64,000 bases of DNA from Trogon surrucura. Taxonomy: Eukaryota > Chordata > Aves > Trogoniformes > Trogonidae. The position numbers and the translations under genes are program-made. Where the stretch lies: NCBI GenBank assembly GCA_020746105.1, contig CM036618.1, positions 18,335,001-18,399,000 of the forward strand, written 5' to 3'. The notes below the pieces were generated by a model that did not search any database, had not been told where the DNA came from, and saw nothing but the letters and a program-made list of their open reading frames with translations. Positions 10,714-24,533 of the stretch are shown here, in pieces (the first letter of the stretch is position 1; the number at the start of each line of letters is the position of its first letter).

Positions 10714-11329
10714 GTAGGTGTTATTTTGGTAATGGTATACACTTTCAATGATTAAAAATAGTGGTCATTATTAATGATTATTAGAGTAACACGGCTTCCA
10801 AACAGCTACCAAGTTGTAGTCTAAAATTCCTCCACTCTTTTCTGTTAACTTTTGGGAACTTTAAATTATTTTAGTTGCCATTTAATGCACCACGTACCAG
10901 TGTGTGCTTTGTATTAAAACCAAAGAGAATTATGTGGGAATTCTTTCATGGATAGCTGGCTGTGCTTCTTCTATAGATACATATATAATTTTCATGTCTG
11001 CCTTGGCCAAACTAGAAGTCATTGGTTGGTTGAGTTGTTTTTTTTTCCCCTAGTTAGAAATACGAACTAAGCTCTGTAAAAAGTACCTTTACTGGTAAAG
11101 ATCTTTGAAGGTTTGGTGCTTAGCAAGAGTGCTTGAGGCGATGGCAGCGCCTTGTGCTGCAGTTCAGGAGTACGAAAGTGAAATATGTCTTTCTCCATTA
11201 CTGATACAAGTTGCTGTTTGACAGAGCTGTCCAGATACTGCAACTGAGAGCAAGTGGTCCCTGTGTGAACGTGCCTCTCCAGAACCTGGCTGCTTTTAAG
11301 AAAAGACTTGTGAATTGTGGCAAGTGACC

Positions 11330-11840
11330 TGGTGACAGTGAAAGGAAGGGAAAGAGTGTGACTGGGAGCTGGGCCTGTAGGAAGAAAACAGAATCGGAGA
11401 ATGAAAGTCAGTGCAAGGAAAGAAGGGATTTGACTTGTGCAAGAAATAACTGAGATCAGATGAAAAGAAAGCTGAGGTAGAGGGAAGGCTGGGATTGATT
11501 GAACAAGTTGCCAGAAAATCTGGAGACTTTGTAGGGTCCAAGGAGAGAATGGAGAGGAGAATGTACTTAGATAATTTCGAGGTTGTGCCCTGCACTAACA
11601 GTCAAGGAATGGGAGAAAATGAACTGAATGAGGGTCTAGGATGGGCTGGAAGCAGTTGAAGTGTTGAGAATGAATTTAGGATTGATTGGGAAAGATGGGT
11701 GGAGTGGGCTGTATTAGGAAAGGAAAAGTTCAAGTGGGATTAAAATCTGAACACAGCAGACCCAAAAGGTAGAGGGATAAGGGTGGTCTGGGCATGACAA
11801 GGCTGAAAATTTAGGGTTGACAAAGAGGGCAAGTAGTAGA
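11330..11840 (+). other. Purine-rich strand-asymmetric stretch
   Basis: About 500 bases in which the + strand is dominated by A and G (for example 'gtgaaaggaagggaaagagt' at 11338 and similar runs to about 11840). The minus-strand open frame at 11296-11595 is a by-product of this bias. It does not resemble CR1 or the LTRs here. It could be an old unclassified repeat. Confidence 0.5.
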
Positions 11841-12210
11841 CTGGAGTGGCTGCAAATTATGGGTTATTGCTGAAATATCAAGCTTGAGAGGTAGATAAGT
11901 TGCTCTAGAAAATGAATCCAGTTTCTGGGTTTTGTATTTCCTTGTATTAGTGTAAGATACCAGTGAAATCATAGATAAAGTAATCAGAGCCCACCTCGCC
12001 GTTGTGGGTTCACACAGCTAGTGTCACAAATGTTCATGTGATCAGGTAAGCACAATAGTTTAGAATCACCAGGGATTCCCTCTTCTGTCATGTATTCTAA
12101 TACTCCTGCTCTAGATAATTCTAACTTATCTTTTTTTTTAGATTTGCCATATGGCATGTTTCATAACTGTATGTTTTCAAGATTTATCCAACAAACTCAT
12201 CACAGTCCTT

Positions 12211-12284
12211 TGATCGTTAGCATTGATAATAATAAATCCCTTTGGAGTGATCGTTAGCATCGACAATAATAAATTCCTTTGGAG
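12211..12284 (+). repeat. 37-bp tandem duplication
   Basis: Two adjacent copies of a 37-bp unit beginning 'tgatcgttagcat' (12211 and 12248), differing at about three positions. Local duplication in intron sequence. Confidence 0.9.
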
Positions 12285-13894
12285 TGATTGAAGTCCAAAG
12301 CCGTCTTTAAGACGTGACAGTGTTTGTGTTTTCTGATGAACCAAAGGAGGTATTAGAGAACTGAAGTGTTCTCATAGATGGGATACTAGTAATTCTGGTA
12401 TGAACTAACATTAAATCTGTAGTAAACCAATGTGAGGAGAAGAAAATGACAGTCGTGATTGAATGCGAATGCCTTATTTGGGGTTGGGTTTTTTTGTTGT
12501 TAGTGCAGACACTTGAACTGTTGATATTCAGCGCCAACTGGAGTGTGTCAGGGTTTATTAGGTGAGGTGTGGAGGAGCTTAGTCACTGCTGCTCTGCTGT
12601 TTTGCCTCTTGCTATGCAGGTTGGGTTTGGAAGTTTGAGTGGAGTGCCAGTTCTTACCAGTAAAGCTGTTGGTATTCTACCTGCAATACCAGGAAAGCAA
12701 GGAAAAGGAAAAGAACAACATTCAGCATTCTCTCTTTAACAAAAAATAAAGATTGTTACGAAAATGATAAAGTTATGAGACTGAGTTTCTTTGAGTGCTT
12801 ACCATTAAAATGAGCCGCTTTTGTAATAACAGCATTGCCACATGCTTGTGAAGAGAATTGATGTTTGTCTCAGTCCTTTCTGTTGAACCTCTGTGAGGAG
12901 ATAATATTTAACTCTACTGATATAGTGACCAAGCTGAGATCTCATCTCTCTGGTGGTTTGGGTCATCATCTTTACCATATGCTAAATATGAAAAGATCTG
13001 TGAACTCATCTCTGGGATTATCTCATGCTCTAAAAGTTCTGGTTTATCCTAAATAATCCTTTCTGTGTCATTGTTAGTCTTTTTATGTACAACTGTTTGG
13101 AGTCACTTGGCTTGAAGATCTGTGAAGATCTGTTTCTGTATCGGTTTGAAATATTTAGTTCCTCTTAAGTTCCTGTTTTCTAAGATTTTCTGGTTTATAA
13201 AGCAACTTTGCCATTTGGAGTCTCATGAATAGATACCAGATTGTGAGACTTTTATAGCTTCTGTTTCTGTACAGAGTTTGTGTTACTTCTTCCCTGTCTT
13301 TTATTCTGCAAGGATTTTATTTTTTTGGTTTTAATATTTTGGTACTTTAGAACAGGAGCAAGAATATAGTTTTCCCTGGTATTCAATAGTTCGTACCAAA
13401 CTGCTCTTTCATCGTGACAGTGCAAATTCTTCCTTGTTTTTTTTTTCATTTCTGAACTCTAAATGTGTGGGAAGGGGCGTCTGCTTGGACATGTCCCTTG
13501 AATGAAAGGAATCTTACAGGTTCTGTGTTAAGTGTAGGAGTTCCACACTTGATCGCATTCTCCATGTAAGAAGGAGGCTTTGATACTGTCGTTACTTTCC
13601 AACTTTTAAAATACCGTGTTAAAAAGTTGATGAGAATCACCAGGATTCTGTGTTCAACAGCAGCAGCCCCCCTTGCTTGGTTCTTAAGTGTTCAGTGCTT
13701 CGAAGAACAAGCAGTGCTTTCATGACATGCAGAAAGTATAAGCAGAATGAAAAAGAGTCAAGTTGCCAAGCATTGAGAAATGAAAAAACAAAACTGGTCT
13801 GCTGTAAATTCCCCCCTATGTATGTATTATATGATTTTTATGCTCTTTTGCCCTCATGAAATTCCTGTCTTGTCCAGAATTTAATTTTGCACGG

Positions 13895-14650
13895 TACAGA
13901 TGGGCTGTGTTGTCAAGGGTTCAGGCTGGGCTGTCCACTGAATGCTGACAAATGCTCTCTAACCCCTCTCCCTCCCCAGAACAAGAAGGGAAAATGGAAT
14001 AAGGCAGAGAGACTTACAGATTGAAAAAGAAAACTAAAATACTAATAAGGGAGTAATGAAAGTAACAAACCATATACATATGTGTACAGTGAAAATAATG
14101 AACTATATACAAATGTATACGAAGCCAATCCAATATTGACCGTGAGTCCTGCGACAGCAATCCCCACTCATGCTGCAGAGCCGGCGGCACCAAGGAAGGC
14201 CCAGGCTCAGGGCAGGGGGGAGCCAGACACAGGAGCTGGATTTGGGAACTCAGGATCAAAGGCAGATCAGACAGAGTCGTCCTTGGGCACCGGCCATTGA
14301 AGAAGAGACCTTAACCCCCATGATCCCTCAGTTTCATATTGCATATGACGGATGTGGAATGGAATAGTCTTGTTGATCACGTGTCCTGTCCGTTCCTCCC
14401 TGGAGGTGCAACCTCTTACTTCCTTGTGACCCCTCTTACTTCCCAGCACCCCCAACGTGGCACACAAGAGCCAGCAGTGACCTTGGTCACTATAGGAATA
14501 AGTATAAACAAGAGCCTTTCTGCATACCAATCCCTGGTAGTAACTATAAACATCAGGTGTTATCACTGCCAGTAGCAGACACTGTCTGCAAAAACACGCT
14601 GTTAGCTTCAGAAAGTGCAGCCTCTTAGAAGAGACAGAGCTGAAAACTAA
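13895..14650 (+). mobile_element. Avian ERV LTR fragment (family B, copy 1), sense
   Basis: Contains 'aatgctctctaacccctctcc', 'aataaggcagagagact' and 'ccatgatccctcag', then a 3' part with 'catcaggtgttatcactgcc' and 'gcagacactgtctgcaaaa', the latter typical of avian ERVL-like LTR ends. It aligns with the inverted copy near 24.1-24.5 kb over about 400 bp. No viral coding sequence is present, and the boundaries are approximate. Confidence 0.75.
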
Positions 14651-17073
14651 AAATCCCTAAACGGTTGTTTCTGTTGAGCTCAAAGCAAAGGGAAGGGCTG
14701 TTTTCTACTGCATTTCAGTGCTGTCTTTTCTAGCTGAAAAGAATGCGATATGGAAAGCTAAATGGAGACAGTTGAAAGCTACTCCAGAATTATTTGTCAG
14801 AGTTTGTGTGATGCTGAATTAGTCACCACTCTCATACCTTTTGCTTGGACAGTATTTGTGCCGCGGTTGGGAGGTGGTGTGCAGCTTATGGTTCTGTAGG
14901 CTGATATTGGGAAGTACTCAGTGTTCCGAGCTATATCTGAAGCTAGTGGGAGCTCTGCTTTCAGTAGGTGGAGCACTCGGGAAAAAAACTGTGAGTATCT
15001 CAATTTGGTTATTAAATAGATACATCTTTGTGCTCCAATTTGTTGTGTTTTGGGGTTGTTTTGTTTTTTGTTTTAAGACGCTAACATGTTCTTACTGTGA
15101 AGGTTTTTTGGGGAAAATAATTAGCAAGTGCTTTTCTATAGATACTGTGATGGATATGGAAGACTATATTGATGAGTATGAGAACAGTTCTGTCAGGAAT
15201 AGTGTATCTTTACTGCATCCTATTACACAGAGATGGGAAAACCTATTGAATGTTACATTGGCAACATTTTCCCTCCAAAAAAAATAAACCAAAGTTAGGC
15301 TTCCATTTGTGGCCCAGGCTTCAATTTGTGGCGCAGGCACATCTCTGAACAGTCTTTATGGGTTAGAGATTTCTCTCTTAGTAACAGGTAGAGACAGATT
15401 AAAACAGAATTACAACAGATGTGTTGTAATTCTTTCATAGTGGGGAACAAGCCCATGCTTTGTAATTGTGTCAAATTTTGATATTTAGAAAAATGCAGTC
15501 TGCATTGTTGGCTTTTGTTCCACATTGTGGAGAAAAATGTCTTTTCCTCTTATGCTTCCTTGTCTCACTTCTGCCCTCTCACTCTTTCTTTGTTAGTCTG
15601 GATCTTTGCACGGTTTATAACTTTCTAGTTGGTATATTTATTAGTACCAGTATTTACTCCTTTCACTTTATGAGTTGTTTTTTCATGTCATCTCTCATCA
15701 TCAGGATTTTCATGTAGTCACTCTCTTTACCAGGTTAAGTTCCTAATTCTCATTTCTTCTCTCTTGTGTTTTCCTTCCCAGTTAGTGTTTAGGTTGTTCT
15801 GTGGTCAAGCACTACCCAGCTCTCTATCCTGGTCTACTTTAATTGTTTTTACTGTTTTATTTAAAGTTGTGACATACAGTTAATATTCTTCTACATTTAT
15901 GTTGTGCTGTGTTCTCCTCTGTGTTGCTGTAAAGTATCTTCGTAATGTCATTTTTGTGTAATGCCAAAATGGTTTCCAGAAGTTGCAAAACGCAGATTTT
16001 TAAAGCCCTGAAGTGGAATGAAGTACATGGGCTTTCTGTAAATGAAGTTCTAAGAGAATTAAGTTGTCGGATTAAAGCAAGTTTCTGTTGAATGTTTGCA
16101 GCTGATACTTCTCAGACTTGTAAATTAGTCAGCTATGGGAATGTACTCTCTTGTGAAGACTAAATGAAACATCCATGATACCAGAATGAATGTCAGTGAC
16201 AGATCTAAATAAATGTTATACTGGCAAAAGTCACAATGGATTTTGTATACAGAGGATAATTTTCAAGAGACTGGGTTCTTGAGTCAATGAGCATGCGAAG
16301 AATGCATTGTAATAGTTGGAAATTTAAGAAATTTTAAGCAAGATCTTGATCTAGGAACATTTAAATGTATTAAAATTTAAGGTAATAAAAGGCAAGATCG
16401 CCTCAGGAAAACAAAAGAAGGAAGTAAAAGGAGTAAGAACCTCAGGAGAAACTTGCAAGTAAAGTTTCGAAAGATAATATTTACGTTCTTTGTCATACCT
16501 GTAAATGGTCTGGCAGAGGAAGAAGGTGCAATGTGAGGATATAACCAGGACAGCTGTTTCAGAGGATTGTAGAAGTAGCTATAAGTAAGTTGCAGGTCGA
16601 AGTCATTGCGGATATAGCTCTTGTAGCATAGCAGGGAAAAATAATCTCATCTATAATCCTTGTAACATAGCAATGGGCTGTAACTCTGTATTGAGGAAAG
16701 AAATTCAAAAATCATTTCTGGTTTCTCTGAAAAAAATATGTTCAGTGCTGAGCAAAAGTCATCAAATGAAACAGTGTCTTTATGAGTTACTAGCAAAGCA
16801 ATGGAAAGAAGGAAGGTGTTGTATTATGCAAGTCTGTGATGTGTCTAAACTCTAAACGCAGTCATCACTTTCAAAAAGGTTGTACCAAAGTAGGAAACAT
16901 ATTGAAGAGAATGAGGAGAGCCCCAGTCTCACTTCAGCGAGAAATTGCACTGAATGTTGTCACTGCCCAGTTTCTCATGCATAGAAGAATCCCAGTTTTT
17001 CTTGAATACTTTCCCCTCTCTCTTTTGGATTCTCAAATCTTCCTCCGTCTAAGACACTCGAGCGTTTATTTTT

Positions 17074-17083
17074 CCCCCCCCCC
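17074..17083 (+). repeat. Poly-C run
   Basis: Ten consecutive C residues after a T-rich run. A low-complexity tract with no other signal. Confidence 0.9.
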
Positions 17084-18914
17084 AAGACTTTAGCTTTTCA
17101 TTTCAGTTTGAGGCTCGGAGTTCTAGTCGTCTTGCTTTGTTTCTTGATATTTTCTACTGCTTAAGGGTATAGATGGCAGTGATTTGATACTGCCATCTTG
17201 CCGATTAAAAATCATGCTATTAAAGCTGACTGTACAGGAGGGAATGTCTTCTCAGTCCCTTTCCTCATTAAATTTAGTCACTAAATGAGATAATCTGCTG
17301 AACACGTTTTATCTGTTTATGTCCTCCCCATCATGGCAGAAACCAATGTCTGCAGTATTTTGTCTGTTTGGAGGATGTTTTGAGAAGCCACTGAAGTCAT
17401 TGTGTAGCCCTCCTGACTGTAGGCCCTTGTTCTTCTGAAATCTGAAGGTGTTAGGGAGAGTTTCTGCATGTGTGAGTGAACCAGTTCTCTTGTGGATCTG
17501 GCACGTTGACCAGCCTGTCACTTCTTAACGCTGTTAGTAGCTGGACTGTCGTTGCTGATAAGGTCTGTTCTATATGTTAAGGTTTATACGGTTGAAACGT
17601 GAGGTGTATATATGCCTCTTGAGTTCAAGAATGCAGTTAAGAAAATGACCGACTGAGCTCATAAGCACCTGAAAAAACTATGGATGTTTGAATTTTTACC
17701 CCTGAAGTTCCTTGCAGCACCCTGCTCGTGTGAAAGCCCAGAGCTGTTAATGCAAGACCTAAGCGGAGTCTTGTGGTGCTGAGCCTATTTGTGATCCTTG
17801 AGAGGCGTAGCTGGAGCCCTTAAAAAGCCTAAACAAATAAACGTGGTTTGAGCATGTTTGAATGCATACTGAGTTCATAATTTGTTTAATGATACAGAAT
17901 TCAGGTATTCACACGACCTTCTCTTCAAGCACTTCCTACTGCTCGTTTCGACGTTAGTCCGCTCATCATGCTCTATGTCATGAGGGACAGTCCTACCTGT
18001 CGTTCTTTGCCCAGGCTTTGCCCAAACTGGGATATTAAGACAGGGCTTATCAAGTCTTTGTGACGATACCAGCCAATAGTTTCTGGTCCCTGAATTTCTG
18101 TGATGTGACTATTCTTACATATTCATTCAAAATGTGGGAGCTTGGCTCAGGATAGAAGAAACTCTTGAGCCTGTCTGTTCAGATTAGGATCTCCACCCTT
18201 AATCTCCTTGAAAATATGCTTTTTGGAAAGGTGAGAGAAGCTATGGAAATCAAGAACCTTAAGTCTTTGATTTTGAAAAACGATGTATGTCTTCAGGATG
18301 AGAAAATGGTTGTGCTTTCCTCAGAGTTGTAAGTAACCGTTATTTAAAACCTGGCAAAATATAGTTCATCCATCACTTGATCTTTTATTAAGATCTGCAG
18401 TAAAGTATCTGTGCACATCTCTGTGTATGCCTACTTGTGACGGATTTTAAATGGGATAGCAAAATGGTGTGCCAAAACAGAACACACTAAATTCAGAAGA
18501 CTAACATAATAGCTTTCTTTTATTCAGGATTCTTCTCTGTGTGGGGGACTAAAGGATTTCACCCAGCTGTAGCGTATTTAGTACTTTTAAAATGCATTTT
18601 CAACTCTTAGACTATTGTAAGGAATAATTTGTGAAAGACATCTGCTCTGTCTTATTTATCAGAATGGAAATGTCGGTGTTTCTTCGGTTCTAGATATTGT
18701 CTTTCCAGCTTCAGCACTGGTGTATGATTTTGCTTGTTTTTTTTCCTCTTTTTTTACTGTTACCACCCCTTTTAGGAAGCAGTCACAGAAATAGTTATTT
18801 CTAGTAGTGGTAAGCAGAGAAATACTTAATTTCAGATTACTAGACAGCTCATCTTATGTTTATACTTTTTTATTTCTTCAGATTAAACTGGTAAAACCTA
18901 ATTTAGTTATAGAT

Positions 18915-19600
18915 TAGAATCATAGAATGTGTTGGGCTGGAAGGGAGCTTTAAAGGTCATCTAGTCCAACCCCTGCAGTGAGCAGGGACATCTTTAACTA
19001 GATCAGGTTGCTCAGAGCCCCATCCAGCCTGACCTTGAATGTCTCCAGGGATGGAGCCTCCATCATCTCTCTGGGCAACCTGTGCCAGTGTTTCACCACC
19101 CTCATAGTAAAGGACTTTTTTCTAACATCTGATCTAAATCTACCCTGCTCTAGTTTAAAACCATTGCCCCTTATCCTGGTGCTACATGCCCTTGTAAATA
19201 GTCCCTCCCCAGCTCTCCTTTAGCCCCCCTTCAGGTACTGGAAAACCGCTCTAAGGTCTCCCTGGAGCTTTCTCTTCTCCAGGCTGAAACCCCCAACCTG
19301 TCCGTGTAGGAGAGATGCTCCAGCCCTTTGACCATTTTTGTGGCCCTACTCTGGACCCACTCTAAGAAGTCTACATCCTTCTTGTGTTGAGGGCTCCAGA
19401 GCTGGACGCAGCACTCCAGGTGAGGCCTCATCAGAGCAGAGGGGCAGAATCACCTCCCTCGACCTGCTGGCCGTGCTGCTTCTGATGCAGCCCAGGATGC
19501 GAGTGGCCTTCCAGGCTGCGAGTGCACTGGTGGCTCACGTCCAGCTTTTCGTCCACCAACACCCCAAAGTCCTTCTCTGCGAGACAGAGCAGCAGTTGAT
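18915..19600 (-). mobile_element. CR1 LINE 3' fragment, antisense
   Basis: The minus strand carries the CR1 ORF2 end with pieces such as [31 protein letters not shown] and [11 protein letters not shown]. It extends further upstream in ORF2 (CTRSLEGHSHPGLHQKQHG) than most copies here, about 685 bp in all. Stops and frame changes show it is inactive. The 3' end is at 'agaatcatagaatgtgttgg'. Confidence 0.92.
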
Positions 19601-21295
19601 TACCATAGGGCTGGGGTTCTGTAGCATGGTTTCCTTGGTGCTGTGTTTTAGTTCTAAGTTCAGCTCTGTTGTGTAATATGCTCGTGCGAATCAAATCAGG
19701 AAATAAGACAAGTTAAAGCATTTTTCTGTTTCACATACAGTTGAATATTTCTACTTCATTGTTTGCTACAATTTAAGAAAGTGTATTTACAGCACACTAA
19801 AAATAGCACCAAGATATAAATGATATGAAATTATTTTATTAAAGAAATTGATTTAAATTAAAAAAAAAAAAACCCAGAAAATCGTATTCTGTAGCCCTAG
19901 TAGTAAAAGTTATTTTTTCCCCATATAAAGGCTCATTTATTTTTATAGCAATTTGATGACACATCTGCTTGCTTTATTCAGCTGAAAAGAAAATGTTGGT
20001 TCTTGGTGTTTTGTAAAATTGCTTTGTTAAATTATTTTCAAAATCGTTCAACTTTTAACAAATGACATTTGATACTAACATTGGAAAGCAATTTCAGCTA
20101 ATTAAGTAGATCCTTCTATAAACCATTGGAACATTAAGATGACAAACTGTTCATTCAGGATTATTTCAATTGGTACAATTATTGTAATTTTGTTGCAATT
20201 ATGTGTTGAGCTAAAAGCTTTTGTCTAAATCATTTGAGAGTTTTTTGTTAATATACATAAGTAAGAAGAAAAGAGGTAAAATAAAAAAGCAAAGATAAGC
20301 ATTATCTGTCTACTTTTTCATTAGAGTGTTTTAGACAAGTATCTGTTAATTTTTTTTAAAAGTATGTTACGTGTTTTCAGCAAGTCCCTAGCAATGGTAA
20401 AATTGAGCAAGATCATTTGAAATTGAACTTCTCGGGGAGGTTATTATGTTAATTCCAGTTCTGACACTGTTTAAACACTTTCTAATAAAAAGGGTGAAAT
20501 TAACTTTGGAGGGATTTGCCAGTTGTATAAAATCTATTGATGTATTAATTTAAGACGTGTAGCTTTTTAGTGATTACAGAACTTAAAAATGAGAAAGCTG
20601 TGGAAGGTGTCATATTCATCAGTCTGGTTATAATGTTCTCTGCAATCATCTTTCGCCCAGGCCAGGTTTAAGTAAATCACTTACCTGAAGTAGACAATTT
20701 AATATTCTTGCAGACCTCACAGTGTGAGGCATTGCTTCTACATATTTAACCTGCTTTTTGTTTCTCACTTTCGTTTTATTGCCTCTTACTTTAAACACAG
20801 GGCACATAAAGTTATGTTTCTTACTGTATTAATAATGTGGTCTCAAAAGGCAACTTAGCAGTTGAGTAGTAGGTGGTCATTGCCCAAACTGTCTGTGAGT
20901 AAGCCTGCGTGCGGCAGGGCATAAAAGAGCAGAGTTCCAGAGGCTGTGACAGGGAAGAAGGAAGTTCAAATGAGGAGGTAATAGTGAGAGGCAAAGGATA
21001 GGAGCAAAAGCTAATCAGAACAAGACAGAGAAGTATTTTTAGCATTTTTAGTTACCTTTGTAATAGAGAGTAGTAAGTCGTATTTTTAAAATACTTTCTG
21101 GATAATTTGGAATGCTTACAGTATAGTTAATCTGAATTAATGACATCTCAGAAATGCTCCTGTGTATGTTTCAGATCCCTCCAGGCATCGTTGATTGATA
21201 CCAATTTAGGGTAGAATACAGAAGCTTTAGTTTTAGCAACACTATAAACAATTTCAGGAAAGAAAACTTTTATTTTTAACCTCTGTAAGTCAAGG

Positions 21296-21509
21296 TCTTC
21301 ACTATGAGGGTGGTGAAACACTGGCACAGGTTGCCCAGAGAGATGATGGAGGCTCCATCACTGGAGACATTCAAGGTCAGGCTGGATGGGGCTCTGAGCA
21401 ACCTGATCCAGTCAAAGATGTCCCTGCTCACTGCAGGGAGTCGGGACAAGATGACCTTTAAAGCTCCCTTCCAGCCCAACACATTCTATGATTTTATGAT
21501 TCTATGATT
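21296..21509 (+). mobile_element. CR1 LINE 3' tail, sense
   Basis: About 215 bp reading [20 protein letters not shown], then ETFKVRLDGALSNLIQSKMS, ending 'tctatgattttatgattcta'. It is the same subfamily as the inverted copy at 18915-19600, sharing the 'cactgcagggag'-type region. Confidence 0.92.
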
Positions 21510-23739
21510 TCGAAAGACTTCTGTACTTCGGGGGGGAATTGATAAAGTTGGGAAATAAAAGACAATGGTGTCCTTTGTCTGCTGAATGTTTTTGTCAGAA
21601 GTAGAATATTTATTCAAAACTTGAAAACATGGGAAAACATTGTGAGGTAAGATGATAAGCTGGAAATGCATCTCTTAGCTACATACTGCTTCTGGCCCAT
21701 ATCCTGGCTCTTACCCCGCATTAAATGCAATGTAATCTGTCTCTCGGGAAGAAAAAGGAGATAAAATACTTGCTTCGTATTCAGAAAATACTTGTGTCTG
21801 ATATTACTGTATAAGCCCACCACTGAGCTGCAGCACAGAATATCAAGTTCTATGGAGGCTGGTGCTGTGGTATTCTTCGCAATGACTTGCTCGTATGCCC
21901 TTGTGATAAATGTGCCTCAATAGATTAACTCTGTCATAAGAAACTGCAAGATAAGGAACAGGTCAGATAATCCAAATGCTGCTCTATAAAAGGAAGTAGT
22001 ATGGCTTTGGCCCTATTTGCCTTGAATTTTGGTTATTAACCTATTAATGTAGTATAGCATTTGTACCCTTTTGCCTTCCATTTCTGGGTTTGCCACAGAT
22101 CAATGAATTAGTCTTTCGCTTACTCTGAGAAGTGGAATTCGTGCTTCTGCGAGTTAAGTTTTTGTCATGAATTTTTAGAGGAGGAGGTTTTTTGGTTCAG
22201 AGGTTTAACTGTATGCCGTGAAGTAGCCCCAGAAAAGGGGAGAGTGGGATGAACTGTGGCTGTTTCTATTGCTAGAGTACCTGCAAGTATTTGTTGAGTT
22301 TCTGAAGTCCTGCAGGTAGAGGTATTGAATAAAAGGATCTCTGCATGAAGCCATAAAGCAGCTTGCTAAATGATGTTCAGTAATAAAAATGCCAAAACCA
22401 GATTAATGCAGTGTTCTTGTATTTCGCTTGTGTGAGTGATCTTGTTGGACTTCTCAGTTAGAGAGACATAATTACCTTCCTGTTTACAGAGCAGCTTTGA
22501 GCAGTGTTACTACTTGCTACTCTGTTTTGCTGCTTTTCCATCTGTGTGATAAATACATTGACTTTTTAAAAATTATTTTGCCTTCTGTAATTTAAATAGC
22601 ACTGCAAAGCTGTGAATCCAGGCATTTGTAACTACTTTCACACTTTATTATTATAAAGAATGCCAGCGAAGGGTGTGTTCTGAGAAGTTGTATTAAAAAT
22701 AGGCCTTTTTAATATGGCTCAGTGATAGTGCATGATCCTGGGTGTGGTTTAATATCAATCTTTTAAGGATCAAAGTGGTTTTTCTTTCTGAAATGATCTA
22801 AAGAAGCAGCACTTGGAAGAGGATGCTTTATATACTGTTACTTGAGTTGAATGGAGCCAGTTTTGCAAAGCAAGCTTTCCTGAATACCTGTGGTAATAGA
22901 AGTTTTTAAATAGTTGTTGTATTTGTTCAGTGAAGTCTGTGTTCTGCTTAATATGCACTGAGGGGTTTTTAATTTTTGTCTAGATAAATATATCAAACTA
23001 TAGCTTTATATTTTTGTCTTTATTAAGATAAAATATTGAATCACTTAAATTTTAGTACTATGTGATAACTTTTTCTTCCTGCTTTTATACAGGTGTGTAT
23101 ATGAGCAAATGCTGGTTTTCAGTGTCCGATAACCTGTTGCAAATTTCAGTTTGAAACAGTCTTTGCAGCACTAGCCTAGTATGTTGATAGTACCACGAAT
23201 TTTCTGGAACCTTTTGTGTGAGAGCTTTTAATCCAGAAAAAAAAGCTTCTGTAAAGATACGCTGTCACCATAGTGACCGCACATGAGACGAATCAGATAA
23301 CTAACTTAAGAGCAAAGCATTACATTATTAGTATTTGATTATTAGATATTAGAGATCACATGTCTAGTTAGCAGCCTGTTAAGCATCAAAATGTCATACT
23401 GCATTTCACAGTGGCCCAGATTTTCTGGCTTTCTGTTCCTCGGTATCAAACCTTTAGAATAAATATTTTTGTATCATTAATTAATTGTTAATTAATTATT
23501 GTAAGCAACATTTTTGTCTCAAACTGTATTGAGGGAAAAATTTAAAAGGCACATGGTAGATGAAACATGACATGCCTTCATGCTCATGCCTTCTATTGCT
23601 CTGTTTTTGTTATTTAATAACAATTGATTAGGTCTTATGCTTTTTCTGAAGTGAAAAAGTTAAATTACTCCAGTTCACATAGGTGCTGGCTCCTGTGCAA
23701 AAAGTAGCTTGTAAAGTTTCTTTGTTTTTGCCTTCAGGG

Positions 23740-24533
23740 AGAGAGGTTTGGAAAGAGCAGAGAGAATGGCCCTTGCTGGGTGTGAGGACTTGCGGAGCCG
23801 TCAGCCCTCCGCCTGCCCAGGAGCAGCGGGACAGGCCGCTCCATGCGAGAGGGGAGCCGGGAGCTGGGGAGGGGACAGCAAGGCAGGCAGGGCGCTGTCC
23901 TCGGACGCAAGGGGTGCAGTCCCACAGGAGCCACATAGGATGATCAGAGCAGGTTCAGGGATGGTAACCTGGGAGAGCAACACAGCCCAGGGCTCTGTAG
24001 CCACAAGATGTGGTTTAGGTCAAGCCTGGATGTCAAGTGAGGGAGTCAAGGTCGTGACTGGAAACAGAGGTGAAGGGCGACCCAAACCTGACCGACAGAA
24101 GTATCCCGTTCCATGTACATCATATTCAGTGTAAAGCTGAGGGATCATGGGGGTTAAGTTCTCTTGCACTTATGGCCAGCATCTGAGGAGGACTCTGTTG
24201 TTCTTCTGCCTTTGATCCTAATCTTGAGTTCCCGAGCCCAGCCCCTGTGTTTTGTTCCCCTCTGCTGCTGAGCCTGGAGCTTCCCCAGTGCTGCCTGCTC
24301 TGCAGCATCAGTGGGGAGAGTTGAGTTTGATACCAGTTTGGTATATATCTCTATACAGTTCATTATTTCCTTATTAGTATGATTATTATTCTGTTAAAGC
24401 TGGTTTAGTTTGCCTCTCTAATCCACAACTCTCTGCCTTATTCCCTTTCCCTTCCCATTTGGGAAGAGGGAGGCATTAGAGAGCATCTCCCATTCATTCA
24501 GTGACTGGCCCAGCCCTGATCCGTGACCAGGTG
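23740..24533 (-). mobile_element. Avian ERV LTR fragment (family B, copy 2), antisense
   Basis: Reading the minus strand gives 'tgctctctaatgcctccctc', 'aataaggcagagagttg' and 'ccatgatccctcagc', in the same order as copy 1 at 13895-14650. The aligned core is about 24130-24533. The GC-rich left part to about 23740 is included because its order roughly continues the family, with lower certainty. No viral genes. Open frames on both strands here (23.6-24.4 kb) are high-GC artefacts. Confidence 0.65.

Noticed and set aside
14841-15287. 148-codon open frame in the large intron as a nested gene
   Set aside because: No recognisable domain, AT-rich intronic composition and no splice or poly(A) context. 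I cannot exclude it fully but see no support.
23628-24134. GC-rich overlapping open frames as a CpG-island gene or promoter
   Set aside because: The region is next to and partly within an antisense LTR copy. Both strands are open because of composition, and no recognisable protein results.
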